Assembly: GCA_021234155.1 (NCBI GenBank)
Contig: JAJEKV010000031.1
Location: 15,493,748 to 15,557,747, forward strand
Length of the DNA: 64,000 nt
Reading direction: 5' to 3'
Source of the DNA: Isoetes taiwanensis
Lineage: Eukaryota > Streptophyta > Lycopodiopsida > Isoetales > Isoetaceae
Each line of letters starts with the position of its first letter. The stretch's first letter is position 1. Of the stretch, positions 35,364 through 47,176 are shown piece after piece. The translations under genes and the position numbers were made by a program. The notes below the pieces were generated by a model. It was not told the origin of the DNA and ran no database searches. It saw only the letters and a list, made by a program, of their open reading frames with translations.

Positions 35364-35639
35364 GTGGAGCCTCTGCTGGCTCCAGATGTGTTTCTTAGTA
35401 GGTTATTAAAGGTTAACAATTGCGTTGCCACAAGAAAATACTGGTCATGTCTGGAAAGTGCTATTGAGAACTCCAATGCAGAGTATGCAGAGTTGCTACG
35501 ACTTGGTTACATGTGTCATGATATTTTGTGTTCAAATTGCGTTTCAAAACATTCAGCTCCTTTACCAGCGGCACTAGATTCCTTTGCTAACAAGCGTCCA
35601 TTCTTTTCAATGATTATAGTTATAGTTTGGGAAAGATAA
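35364..35639 (+). other. Unassigned 91-codon open frame conserved in U1 and U2
   Basis: The frame reads MEPLLAPDVFLSRLLKVNN and continues through NAEYAELLRLGYMCHDILCS. It is intact in U1 and in U2 (39592-39867, two residue changes) but is broken in U3/U4 by changes at CAG/CTG sites. I do not recognise it. The composition is compatible with an exon, yet no clean splice sites bound it. It may be a captured gene fragment. Confidence 0.2.
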
Positions 35640-37676
35640 CGAGATTTTGTTTGCAAGTTAACTTCAAGTCTAAATAATTACCTTCTGCCCTTCCCTCTTG
35701 ACTTCGCTCTAGACTTGCTAAATCGTGTACACAGTTATGTTTATACCTTTGTTGTAGCATTGCCAAGAGGGCAATTACATGTTTTATGCAGTAATTGATG
35801 TACTGGTTCAGCTTCTGATTTACAACTCCAAGATTATGACAGCATTCTACCGTGTGTGAGATCTTTTATTTTTTCCATTTCATGATATTCAATTCCAATT
35901 GTATAAAGAATTTGCACTTGCAGGACCTCAATGGCTTATGTCTCTTTCCACAATTATTTGTTTTGGATGCATTAATGTGACCATGAACTTTTCAATATTG
36001 CAGCTTTGAATCATTACAAATTTAAGTTCCAAGTGTGAACCATAACCATGGCAGAGGAATTTGTCAAGCATCCATGATGTCCATAGCTGAGCTCTATTGG
36101 TATGGAAGAACTGCAATAATATTATATATTAACTAAGGAAATCCAATAATGTATGTTCTAATTTTGCAATATCTATCATGCTTTAGACAAGACAAACTTC
36201 AGACGCGCACAAAGGAGAATTCAGTCTATTCTTTGGTGGTTCAGAAACTCAGATAGTGTTGCTTCAGATCCAACTTCCATGTCTTTTATCTTTTATTTGA
36301 CAAAGGTGTAAGGATAATCCGTCTTCTTACAGAGCATATTCAAATGTCATAGCTCTTCCTTCGATCTTTACTCGGCCCGAGCAAATTAAATGCAGGAGCT
36401 ATAAAAACGATATATCAGAGATTCATTCATTTTAGCAAATGCATTTTCTTTGGATATGTGTGTTCAATGTATTTTATAGATGCGGGCCAGCAATTATATC
36501 ATGTTGCAAGTGATCCAAACAAATGAAAAGCAGAATGTATCAAACTTGAATAACAGTTGTAAGGTACCATAGATCCATTCATCTATATTTTCAGCATGGA
36601 GTATCAAAATTTGTTACCATGCCATGTATTGATGCATTAAGTGCTCTCAACCATATCCAACATACTATATGCAACCTATTGTCAAATGAAGCACTAGCTA
36701 GCGGTCACTTTTTGCTTAATAAAGACAAACAAGATTTATGCCTAGCATCATGAAGTTGTCTCAAAAGTATATTCTTTTATAACAAATTATTATATTGTGC
36801 TCCCTTTTTTGGCATTCATCTCTATAAAGTAAAATTATGCTATTTTGAGTTAGGTTTGTTTGACTAACATTTTACAAATTTGAAGCCCTGCAATTTTGTA
36901 ATTTGCTTCAGAATTCTTGAGACATGTCCTTTCAATTACTATGTAGTATAATTTCACTATGTTGCAACTGCTATTTAGTACGTTTAATTAATGGAAGGAC
37001 AAGTGGATGTTTGTCCAAAGACTAGAAGACTTAAAAGGGACTAGATGATGGAATGTTCTCAAAACGAAATGAGATAGATGTTCGTCTAACAGCGTAAAGC
37101 ATTAGAGCACACAATCTTTTGTTGATGGGTGTTTTACTCTGCTAGAGAAAAATACCACCTAGAGAGCACAACGCCTTTCAACTTAATTTCATATCTAGGA
37201 ACATAATTGATTTATCTCTCAATAAATAGAAACACTCCCAAAAATAAAAACACTGAAATCATTTATTTTCCAACACATAGCCACCTTAAATAGCTTGCCA
37301 AAGAACCTTCCTTCCTTCCCACGACACATTGTTTATATTGTAATATCCTCTTTAGTTTCTAGAGGTCAAATGCCACTACGTTGCGCTTCTTTAGTCCCAA
37401 GCTAAAGCCAATATCCCATGACATTTTACAAGTTGATTGTGCACTTTTAGTCCAAAGATCAAGCAATAGATAATAACAACATAAAATGAAAGAACAATCT
37501 CAAATCAAATAGCAACATGATAAATATTAATTGGGAAACCCTTGAACAAAAAATATGGGTATTAGTGGACCACTATGAAATCTTGGATCAACCAAGATCG
37601 ACCACATTATAGAACTTTCGACCTATAGATACAAACTAAACAAACACTACGCCTACCTGACATAATGTGGCTAAAA

Positions 37677-37704
37677 CCCGGCAACGCTGGGCATCGTTAC
37701 TAGT
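37677..37704 (+). mobile_element. Helitron 3' terminus in U1 (one stem mismatch)
   Basis: CCCGGC-AAC-GCTGGG at 37677-37691 has one C-to-T change in the right arm. CATCGTTA and CTAG (37700-37703) follow, then T. The host flank TTATTTCTAAATCATAAATG follows in every unit. Confidence 0.8.
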
Positions 37705-37810
37705 TATTTCTAAATCATAAATGCTTACCATAATCTTTCGACTTTCCACATATTTGAGGTACATAAATTCCTAAAAAGCATATGTATCATCATAGTTCTT
37801 TTCATAGTGA

Positions 37811-40800
37811 ACTATTATGAACCTACAGGATAGAACTTTGGGAGACAAAGCCATTCGGCAGTTTCGTTACCATGCTTCACCTTCAAATCCAGGCAGGACT
37901 ATTGCTTTTATTTTAACCTTAAACTGCAAGTTAAATCTTAACATATGTTATGTGTGGCAAACGATGCTCATTTGACCTTCTTTGAAGGTAATGTTCATGC
38001 GCACTCCAGAAGGTATTCATAGTTCTTTTCATCATTAGTTCATGTGATTGATGCAACATTTTTCAACAAGAGTTAAAAGCTGATTGATATAATATTCTTC
38101 AACAAGAATTAATTCATCCTTCACATGGTAGATTGAAATATATCTCTCCATTTATTCATTACATGGTGCACTAAAACATGTTTGAATGTATCTCCAGAGA
38201 GGATTTATCGAGAGGATTTATCGATCCAGGGCAATATGTATCTCTAAAATGAAGAGGACCTCCAGCTTGGTTTATACGGCATGGCTTCACTTTGTCTGAA
38301 CATAGGTGCGTTTTTGTATCGTTTAGGTTCTTCTTTCATGAATATCAACATCTAGGAGCAACAAAATGCTCTATGTGTTTGGCTTTAACACCATGGAATC
38401 TTATTATACAAAACAATGGTTTTGCAAGACACGGTTTATGTCTGAATAGAGCCAGGTTTTAGGGGTGCCATCACCAAATGTCCATGGTATTGCCATCATT
38501 GGAATTTCTTAGATTACCCTTCTGTAAGTTGCGCCTGACTTTTTCTGTATCTTATTAATAGACAGGTTTAACTACAAATTCAATGCAATTGAGAGAAGGT
38601 GGGATGGCACATAGTGGCACATCTCACATTGCTTCATACTAGGAGCATATGCCTTTAGGCAAGGGTTTGTAAAACATATCCAAAACCTTACATTCCATGG
38701 CTATAGTATGCACATTCAAAAGGAATTACAAAGGCCTCTTAGGCGGAACACTTGAGAGCAATTGTTATAGAATTTGGCCAAATAAGGTCCGGGTTTTGGA
38801 AAACTATTAGCAATCAGCAGCACGTTGTTCACATGCATCTAATAGTAGGATTAAAATAACAGAATGCAAAAAGACCTTATCTTCCATTGTATTGCGAAAG
38901 AACTCATCCTCTATTATATAAAGGTAGAAATCTGGATGCCAGATATATGTTGAATGATGTTGGTCAATATGTCTATGCTTCTCAACTGGACAAATATTAA
39001 AGAGACCTCTCTACATTATTCTAGATAGGGTCTTCGTTGTTTTCTATAGGGAAGATTCGATTCTCCTATTGTTTGGTAGGCTAACATTACATTTGATAAG
39101 TCTCATGTGGAAAACATGGAGTCCATGCCACGAGAGGTTTTTGGAAAGGAAGCATTGGCTTTATGAGGAAATGCTACGAGGAAATGCTACGTAGCCAGTT
39201 AGCTTCCATCTGATTATACCTGAGCAGCAATGACATCACAATTTGAATTCCTCTTTTCTCTGTTCTTTGTAGTGCATGCCATTGAAAATCCACATGGTTT
39301 TAGTTGGATTCTCCTTATATTTCAAAATAACCTGGATCGTGTTGAATCATGTCCAGATCAAGAGTGCCACAATGTTGTAAAGGAAAATAAATTACTACGC
39401 ATCTGTGCCAATTTTTTTAGATGATAACCGGTAAGGTGAAAGACGTTGAGAGCTTTTAGATCCAAAGAGTATTGTTGCTGCATTTTTTGAAGTCTTATTA
39501 CTGCCAAAACTATGTGGTATAGCTCCACAATCACTCTAATGCCAGTGGTGTAAATGTAAGCTTCAAGGCAGTATTTTTATGCTATTCTAAAGTGGAGCCT
39601 CTGCTGGCTCCAGATGTGTTTCTTAGTAGGTTATTAAAGGTTAACAATTGCGTTGCCACAAGAAAATACTGGTCATGTCTGGAAAGTGCTATTGAGAACT
39701 TCAATGCAGAGTATGCAGAGTTGCTACGACTTGGTTACATGTGTCATGATATTTTGTGTTCAAATTGCGTTTCAAAACATTCAGCTCCTTTACCAGCGGC
39801 ACTAGATTCCTTTGCTAACAAGCGTCCATTCTCTTCAATGATTATAGTTATAGTTTGGGAAAGATAACGAGATTTTGTTTGCAAGTTAACTTCAAGTCTA
39901 AATAATTACCTTCTGCCCTTCCCTCTTGACTTCGCTCTAGACTTGCTAAATCGTGTACACAGTTATGTTTATACCTTTGTTGTAGCATTGCCAAGAGGGC
40001 AATTACATGTTTTATGCAGTAATTGATGTACTGGTTCAGCTTCTGATTTACAACTCCAAGATTATGACAGCATTCTACCGTGTGTGAGATCTTTTATTTT
40101 TTCCATTTCATGATATTCAATTCCAATTGTATAAAGAATTTGCACTTACAGGACCTCAATGGCTTATGTCTCTTCCCACAATTATTTGTTTTGGATGCAT
40201 TAATGTGACCATGAACTTTTCAATATTGCAGCTTTGAATCATTACAAATTTAAGTTCCAAGTGTGAACCATAACCATGGCAGAGGAATTTGTCAAGCATC
40301 CATGATGTCCATAGCTGAGCTCTATTGGTATGGAAGAACTGCAATAATATTATACATTAACTAAGGAAATCCAATAATGTATGTTCTAATTTTGCAATAT
40401 CTATCATGCTTTAGACAAGACAAACTTCAGACGCGCACAAAGGAGAATTCAGTCTATTCTTTGGAGAATTCAGTCTATTCTTTGGTGGTTCAGAAACTCA
40501 GATAGTGTTGCTTCAGATCCAACTTCCATGTCTTTTATCTTTTATTTGACAAAGGTGTAAGGATAATCCGTCTTCTTACAGAGCATATTCAAATGTCATA
40601 GCTCTTCCTTCGATCTTTACTCAGCTTCAGGAGCAAATTCTGTCTGGGCGGAGCTATAAAAACGTATAATCTGTAGATTCATTCATTTTAGCAAATGCAT
40701 TTTCTTTGGATATGTGTGTTCAATGTATTTTATAGATGCGGGCCAGCAATTATATCATGTTGCAAGTGATCCAAACAAATGAAAAGCAGAATGTATCAAA

Positions 40801-41945
40801 CTTGAATAACAGTTGTAAGGTACCATAGATCCATTCATCTATATTTTCAGCATGGAGTATCAAAATTTGTTACCATGCCATGTATTGGATGCATTAAGTG
40901 CTCTCAACCATATCCAACATACTATATGCAACCTATTGTCAAATGAAGCACTAGCTAGCGGTCACTTTTTGCTTAATAAAGACAAACATGATTTATGCCT
41001 AACATCATGAAGTTGTCTCAAAAGTACTTTTGTTGGCATTCATCTCTATAAAGTAAAATTATGCTATTTTGAGTTAGGTTTATTTGACTAATTACAATTT
41101 TGAAGCTCTGCAATTTTGTAATTTGCTTCAGAATTCTTGAGACATGTCCTTTCAATTACTATGTAGTATAATTTCACTATGTTGGAACTCCTCAGTTGCA
41201 ACTGCTATTTAGTACGTTTAATTAATGGAAGGACAAGTGGATGTTTGTCCAGCACTAGAAGACTTAAAAGGGACTAGATGATGGAATGTTCTCAAAACGA
41301 AATGAGATAGATGTTCGCCTAACAAACAGAAAGCATTAGAGCACACAATCTTTTTGTTGATGGGTGTTTTACTCAAGCAAGAAAAATACCACCTAGAGAG
41401 CACAACGCCTTTCAACTTAATTTCATATCTAGGAACATAATTGATTTATCTCTCAATAAATAGAAACACTCCCAAAAATAAAAACACTGAAATCATTTAT
41501 TTTCCAACACATAGCCACCTTAAATAGCTTGCCAAAGAACCTTCCTTCCTTCCTTCCTTCCCACGACACATTGTTTATATTGTAATATCCTCTTTAGTTT
41601 CTAAAGGTCAAATGCCACTACGTTGCGCTTCTTTAGTCCCAAGCTAAAGCCAATATCCCATGACATTTTACAAGTTGATTGTGCACTTTTAGTCCAAAGA
41701 TCAAGCAATAGATAATAACAACATAAAATGAAAGAACAATCTCAAATCAAATAGCAACATGATAAATATTAATTGGGAAACCCTTGAACAAAAAATATGG
41801 GTATTAGTGGACCACTATGAAATCTTGGATCAACCAAGATCGACCACATTATAGAACTTTCGACCTATAGATACAAACTAAACAAACACTACGCCTACCT
41901 GACATAATGTGGCTAAAACCCGGCAACGCCGGGCATCGTTACTAG
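37811..41945. repeat. 4.1-kb tandem unit U2 (copy A)
   Basis: A second unit, nearly identical to U1, ends at the Helitron CTAG 41942-41945. Diagnostic differences include a doubled GGAGAATTCAGTCTATTC block (40441-40486), deletion of the TATAACAAATTATTATATTG segment near 41022, and added TTCC units near 41542. After 35 shared bases the flank changes at 41981. Confidence 0.85.
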
Positions 41946-41946
41946 T
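41919..41946 (+). mobile_element. Helitron 3' terminus in U2
   Basis: A perfect CCCGGC-AAC-GCCGGG hairpin (41919-41933) and CTAG at 41942-41945 followed by T. Confidence 0.82.
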
Positions 41947-41980
41947 TATTTCTAAATCATAAATGCTTACCATAATCTTT

Positions 41981-42171
41981 GGGCCGCCAAAAGAGATTCA
42001 TTGAGCAACCTTTGGCTGCATGGATCTTCAAGAGATGTATTAAACTATGAAGCTGATGAAATGAGCAAGCTTGATGAGACCAACCTGAAAGAATGCGCCA
42101 AAGACTCTCCAGTTGTTGCATTAATCCCCTGCAAAAAGGTAGTATTCACAGTTAGCCATTTGTGTCTTTGA
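41981..42171 (+). other. Exon-like block, unassigned
   Basis: On the plus strand AAKRDSLSNLWLHGSSRDVL and the next 30 or so residues are open to CKK, followed by a GTAGTA donor-like site near 42139. In copy B the same frame is intact (60563-60754). The minus strand is also open (MQQLESLWRILSGWS), with a TTTGCAG acceptor and GTAAGC donor. Strand therefore cannot be decided. Function unknown. Confidence 0.25.
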
Positions 42172-42839
42172 AGTGCTAGTATGCAAAAGCTACTAGATCT
42201 GAAGTGTCTTGAAGTTGACTTGAATAAGGTACCACAATTTTATAGGCATGCAGGCAGAACAGACACAAAGATAGTTTTCCTAGCAACATGGATGAAGACT
42301 GGCTACTCTAAAAACGAATAAGCCCCAAGCAACTGCAAGAACCATAATACCCACTGATTGGGGGCCTGCAAAAAATGCAGGCACATTTGAGTCCAATTTT
42401 GGACATGGGCCAATGGTTTCAATGCAACAAATTAAAATTACAATTTGAGCTAATATGAAGCCCACTTTTAAAGCAGATGGAGTAGAAAAATGAAAGATCG
42501 CACAAAAAAAAATAAAAAATAAAATGAATCCCAACTTTACATCGGACTAACGATCGAATTATTTTAACATGTAACAAAATTAAAAATGGCTGTCAGAAAG
42601 TAAGAAACTGCTTGCATTCCTTTACGACATTCTTAAGTGTAGTAATGGTAAGATGTAGTGATCCATAAAATATCCTAAAGCATAATAACGATTCGAATAT
42701 AAGAATAAAATGGGTAGTTCAATATTAGTAATAATGTCCTCCGCTAGGTATATCTCGACTACTCAAAATGTATGAACTCTACAAGCCAACAATTACTTAA
42801 GAACTTTATTCCAGCTCTGCAAAAGTTTATTAAATGGGC

Positions 42840-43510
42840 CAAAAGCATACCTTGATAGGACCCATGCTAAATTTTACAACATCCAGGTCCATTAGCTTTT
42901 GCGCCAATCTCCGCCTTAAGATTTGCGGCCGCATATTTGTCGAAATACTTCATGGAAAAGAACTAAACTATAGGAAGATATACAAGAACACAAAGCTAAT
43001 ACACTCATCTGTAACATTGTTCTTGACCACTTTCCTGAAGAAATTTCTCTATCTTTTTCCAGGTCATTGCATCAGGAAACATTGATGGAGCTGGAACAAC
43101 AAAGATATACTGCTGCATGTCTTGAACAATAACTCAGCAGTTGACATATCTCCCACTTGATTTGACCTCCAATGATAGAACCACCAAGTTCAAATAATGA
43201 GCATGGCAAATCGAACATAAAGGATGAGCCAAGATAGTACGAGCTGAACTAAGAAAGAAATTAAGAGGAAGATTAAAGATCCCTACCTTTAAATTTTTGT
43301 ATAGGCCTTTGGCATTGCCATGATTGGGCGCCTCTGGAGATCCGTTTCCTAGATCAAGAACTCTAATCCATTGATAAACGAATTCATAATCCTTATACCC
43401 TTTAGAAGAAATGCCAGTATCAGAATCTTCCTGCTTCAGAAGCTTGAAGTAGCTCTCAATACTGTGCTTTGCCCAACCTATCCGCTTGGATGCTATGCTT
43501 GCCTTCATAT
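42840..43510 (-). other. Putative minus-strand exons of an unassigned gene
   Basis: Three minus-strand blocks have protein-like composition and splice-like ends. The first, 43508 to about 43293, reads MKASIASKRIGWAKHSIESY to GNAKGLYKNLK and is followed by a GTAGGG donor. The second, about 43100-43020, reads YIFVVPAPSMFPDAMTWKKI to KNNVTDE. The third, about 42935-42850, reads RLAQKLMDLDVVKFSMGPIK before a GTATGC donor. All are repeated nearly unchanged in copy B (61430-62091). I do not recognise the family. An in-frame disruption just upstream of the first Met suggests either a leader or a decayed copy. Confidence 0.35.
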
Positions 43511-46500
43511 TAATCCATCATTTGGTGTGACTGCACGGGCATGATCCACTGAAGCTGGCATATTTTGGCCAAAGAAGAAACGATCAATGCAGAAATCAAA
43601 CTAGCATAGTCAAACTACAAGTAAAAACTCAAAAGCCTGCACTTGAAACTTAAAATGATACAAGTTTGCTCTATCACAAATGCATTGGCACATGAAGTGC
43701 TCCAAAATGTATAATTCACTGACCTTCAATAGTACTTTCCGAAGGAGATGGCAGGCAACAAACCTACCTAAAAAATCTCAAATCCTCTTGCCACAAATTT
43801 CAAAGATTAGGCGATTTTCTAGACGAGCAAGCGGACTATCTACTTCATCATGTCGGCATCTATCTGCTATAGATTCGATTGGAGAAACTTGTGCAAGGAG
43901 CCAAATTCTTAGCAAAGCACATACGATAAGGTTCAGACATAAATGCTTCTTGTTCTGTTGGCCATTCCAAAGAACCCGAGAGCCTGAAGGAGGGCGTAAA
44001 ACTCGGAGGAAATTCCCCAAAATTTTGTATTTTTCAGAGCCGTAGATGTTAAAAATTGAAAATCTGACGGCTCTTTTCTTTCCACCTCAAATTTTTCTTA
44101 AGTGGTCTTACGTGGCAGAACACGTGGATAGGCTAGAATTACAAGGATTGTTGTAGGGAGAGTTATTAGGCAAACCTGCTTAGCAGTCCCATAGCAAGAA
44201 AATGCAGAGCAATTGAAGATGTAATCATCCTGGTGATGTTGTGATTAAAATGCACTGTATCTTACAAACTTCTCAAGTGATTCGGGACCTACCATGTTTA
44301 GATTCCAAGAATTATATTTTACCTTAGTTTGTTGGGTTTTAGCTTTAAAGTTTAAGCACCTTCATGAATTTCAAGGTTCAACTGAATTTTAGCTTTAAAG
44401 CTTAAGCACCTGCATGAATTATTTCAAGGTTTAACTAACTAGATGGTCAAGGTTCAACCAATGGATGTTCGTAGAAATAAATATAGTTTGAGCTGAGCTG
44501 TATTATGTGAGATAAACCCAACCTCGATTAACGAAGGTAAGGGATTTGATATTACATATTGAACATTTTAGCATATCGACCCTTCCAAATACACCTTTAT
44601 TATACTTAACTATGAAGCAAATACTAAGGTAATTGTCTTGACTAGCATAAGATGTTTTGTATAGCGGTGATACTAAAGAAAACAACCGCATGATCACAAA
44701 GTGTTTATCTCAATCGACTAATTGTCTTGATGTAGAATACTTGAAATATTTTCAAATGGTTTCGTGAGTTTCGTGATCTTTTGTGAGGGATGTCATCAAT
44801 AATGCTCAACGATAGCTACCAAAGATATGGGTATGCTTGTTTCTCCTCCAAGAGCAATAACTATATTTCTTTCAACACATCTTGGCATTATTTTGTTATA
44901 GCAATTAATGTTGTCACCTAAGCGTAAGCTTCTCTAAGATATATCACATGCAGATTGTCAATCATCCCTAGAGGTTTGACCTAAGTAGAAAGTTTGCGTA
45001 ATCTCTCACCTTTATGCTTCGTGATTAACTACTTCAATCTATCCTCTCGCTTTTATCAGATCCTTTGATTTCACCCGAGGATGATCCTTTGCACCTCTTG
45101 CTTCTTGCTTTTCCTCACAAAGAACATGTCATGATCACAATTGGGCGCTGCACAAAAACCTGCTTGGAAAAGGTTTTGTATACCTCTTCTTGCAAATATG
45201 GCGGATGGATAAGGGTTTGCTATCTATATTACTATAGCATGAGGTTTGGACCAGATAAATTTGCAAAATACCTTGATACGATAATTCCAAGACTGATCAA
45301 ACATTCCATAACCCCACTTTGAAAATCACAATGTTTGTGATGGGCAATAACCTCATGCAAATCATATAATTTGGCCAATGAAGTGTCAAAATAATATTAC
45401 AAAATCGACCAGGAAATCACATGAGTAGCTTTCCTCAATGGTACTTTCATCACAAAACCCGAGACTTTCCTAGCGGCTACTTTCCTCAATGGTACTTCCC
45501 TTTAGGAAGTGTTTCTACCATATACGAGGCATAAACGAGAGCTTAAGGTCTTCTTAGATCTAAGAGACCTAAGGACATGTTTATGGAAGTGTTTCCACCA
45601 TATACGATAAATAGACTTAAGACACCCAAAAAACATGTTTGTGGAGCATAAAGACATGTATAGCAAGAAGAGTTTGAAATGCACCCAAAGACCATATGGC
45701 AAATGTTTTCCGATGTTTCTATAGAGCATGCCCATTAAGACCAACAATTGGGTCCAGTTATGCCAACAAATAGTAAAACTGATTTAATTCTATGAAAGGC
45801 ACATTATAGGCACTCATGTTTGCGCACAAAACAAAGACCTTACTTAAAATTTACTACTTAAAATTTTACAGCTTTCAAAATCCCCAAATGCTTTTAACAA
45901 AATTCTACCCACATGCAAAGTATTAAGATCTAAACAACCATGTGATAGTTTCCTATTTGACATGTTTCATTATGGATGAAAATATTTGGCATAATGCCTT
46001 CAAAATCTCCAAATGCTACATCAATGCACAAAGAGAACCTTACTACTCGTTATTAGTTATCAAAGGCTAACTACGGATATAATTCAAGATGAAACAAAGC
46101 TCCAAAATTTAACCTTAGATATTATTAACAACTCCAAAAAAGCCTTCAAAAGAGTCCTATTAAAATGGAATATGACAATATCTCATTGAAGCTCTTTTGA
46201 AATTATATAAATCGATCTACAAAAGAGTAGCAGTCGGAACGATATGCCTAAATCCTAAATGCAAAAGCATGAATCATGATAAACACCACAATATTTTGTG
46301 AAGGATAGATCTCAAAGAATCAAGATAACAAAGATATAACTGGAGCTTTTAGAATTCTTTCAAGAATCTTCACATCCTGATGACATAATTTATAATGGAA
46401 GCAATCCCAAAAAGGAAAACTTGGTCCTTTGAGAAGCAAAAGCTCTTCATCAATCCATCACGAATTAGAAATCCCATTGAAGATATCCACATGAATGGCA

Positions 46501-46832
46501 CGCGGATGCATGTGGTTTTCTCTGTGTTGGCCTCTCGACCGAATAAGAGTGGAAATCCAAGAAGGAAAAATGATAATAGAATTCTCTATTATTTTTTGTA
46601 AAATCGGTAAGTTTTTTTTTAAGCAGCCAAAATCCATCAAAACCATAGAAATCACTTAAAAAATTCCAAAAAAGTTTTTAGCCAAACCTAAAAATCCCAA
46701 ATTAACAAGATTGATTATCACTTTTTTTTTCCTTCAACATTTTTCTTCAATATCTTTTTCCTTCAAGTTGAGCAACTTTATAAACTTTTCCTTCTAAAAA
46801 TGCCTCTATACTCTATATGATAGCACGGCCCC
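43511..46832. other. Unassigned, mostly non-coding; copy A damaged from about 44.4 kb
   Basis: Frames at 43680-44045 and 43778-44020 overlap antisense and have no motif. From about 44400 to 45400 copy A differs from copy B (63000-64000) mainly at CAG/CTG sites. GGAAGTGTTTCTACCATATA near 45507 recurs with one change near 45585. Confidence 0.35.
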
Positions 46833-46880
46833 AGAAAGAATAGAATAGAATAGAATTTTTGAACGTCCACCTGAGACGCA
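46833..46880 (-). mobile_element. Truncated LINE 3' end with (ATAGA)n tail
   Basis: AGAATAGAATAGAATAGAAT is followed by a T-run and GAACGTCCACCTGAGAC. It is the reverse complement of the LINE terminus at 32795 and less than 50 bp survives. Homology stops at about 46880. Confidence 0.65.
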
Positions 46881-47176
46881 GGGTATTTTACATTTATATT
46901 TTTTTTTTTTACTTGTGTAATTTAGTTTCTAATTTCCTTTTTTTTTGTCCTTTCTATTTTTTCCGGGCCGCAATTTGTATTTGCTTTTTGCATGGCACAT
47001 GCCCATTTTTATTTAGGACCTCTTGATGCCTCGTGGCAACACTTGTCTTCTAAAGCTTGAAGATTTGTAGACACACTTTTTGTGTCACTTTACTCCTTTC
47101 ATCGATTTGTTTCTGAGAATTTGATAAATCTTTTTTCTCGTTTTCTACGTCTTCCAACTATTTTTGGTGCTTAAGA
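46881..47176. other. T-rich spacer
   Basis: T-runs and AT-rich DNA, no gene. Confidence 0.4.

Larger units (their letters stand above)
33584..37810. repeat. 4.23-kb tandem unit U1 (copy A)
   Basis: This starts at ACTATTATGAACC and runs to just before the same phrase at 37811. It includes a Helitron 3' terminus at 37677-37703 and 107 bases of flank. It holds small unassigned open frames (35004-35198, 35364-35639) that recur in U2. A 40-base segment with TATAACAAATTATTATATTG near 36778 distinguishes U1, U3 and U4 from U2. Confidence 0.85.

Noticed and set aside
42280-42534. 84-codon minus-strand hydrophobic ORF as a membrane protein
   Set aside because: The hydrophobic N-terminal part comes from an A/T-rich run, and the frame start differs in copy B (61-codon version). 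There are no neighbouring exons in frame.
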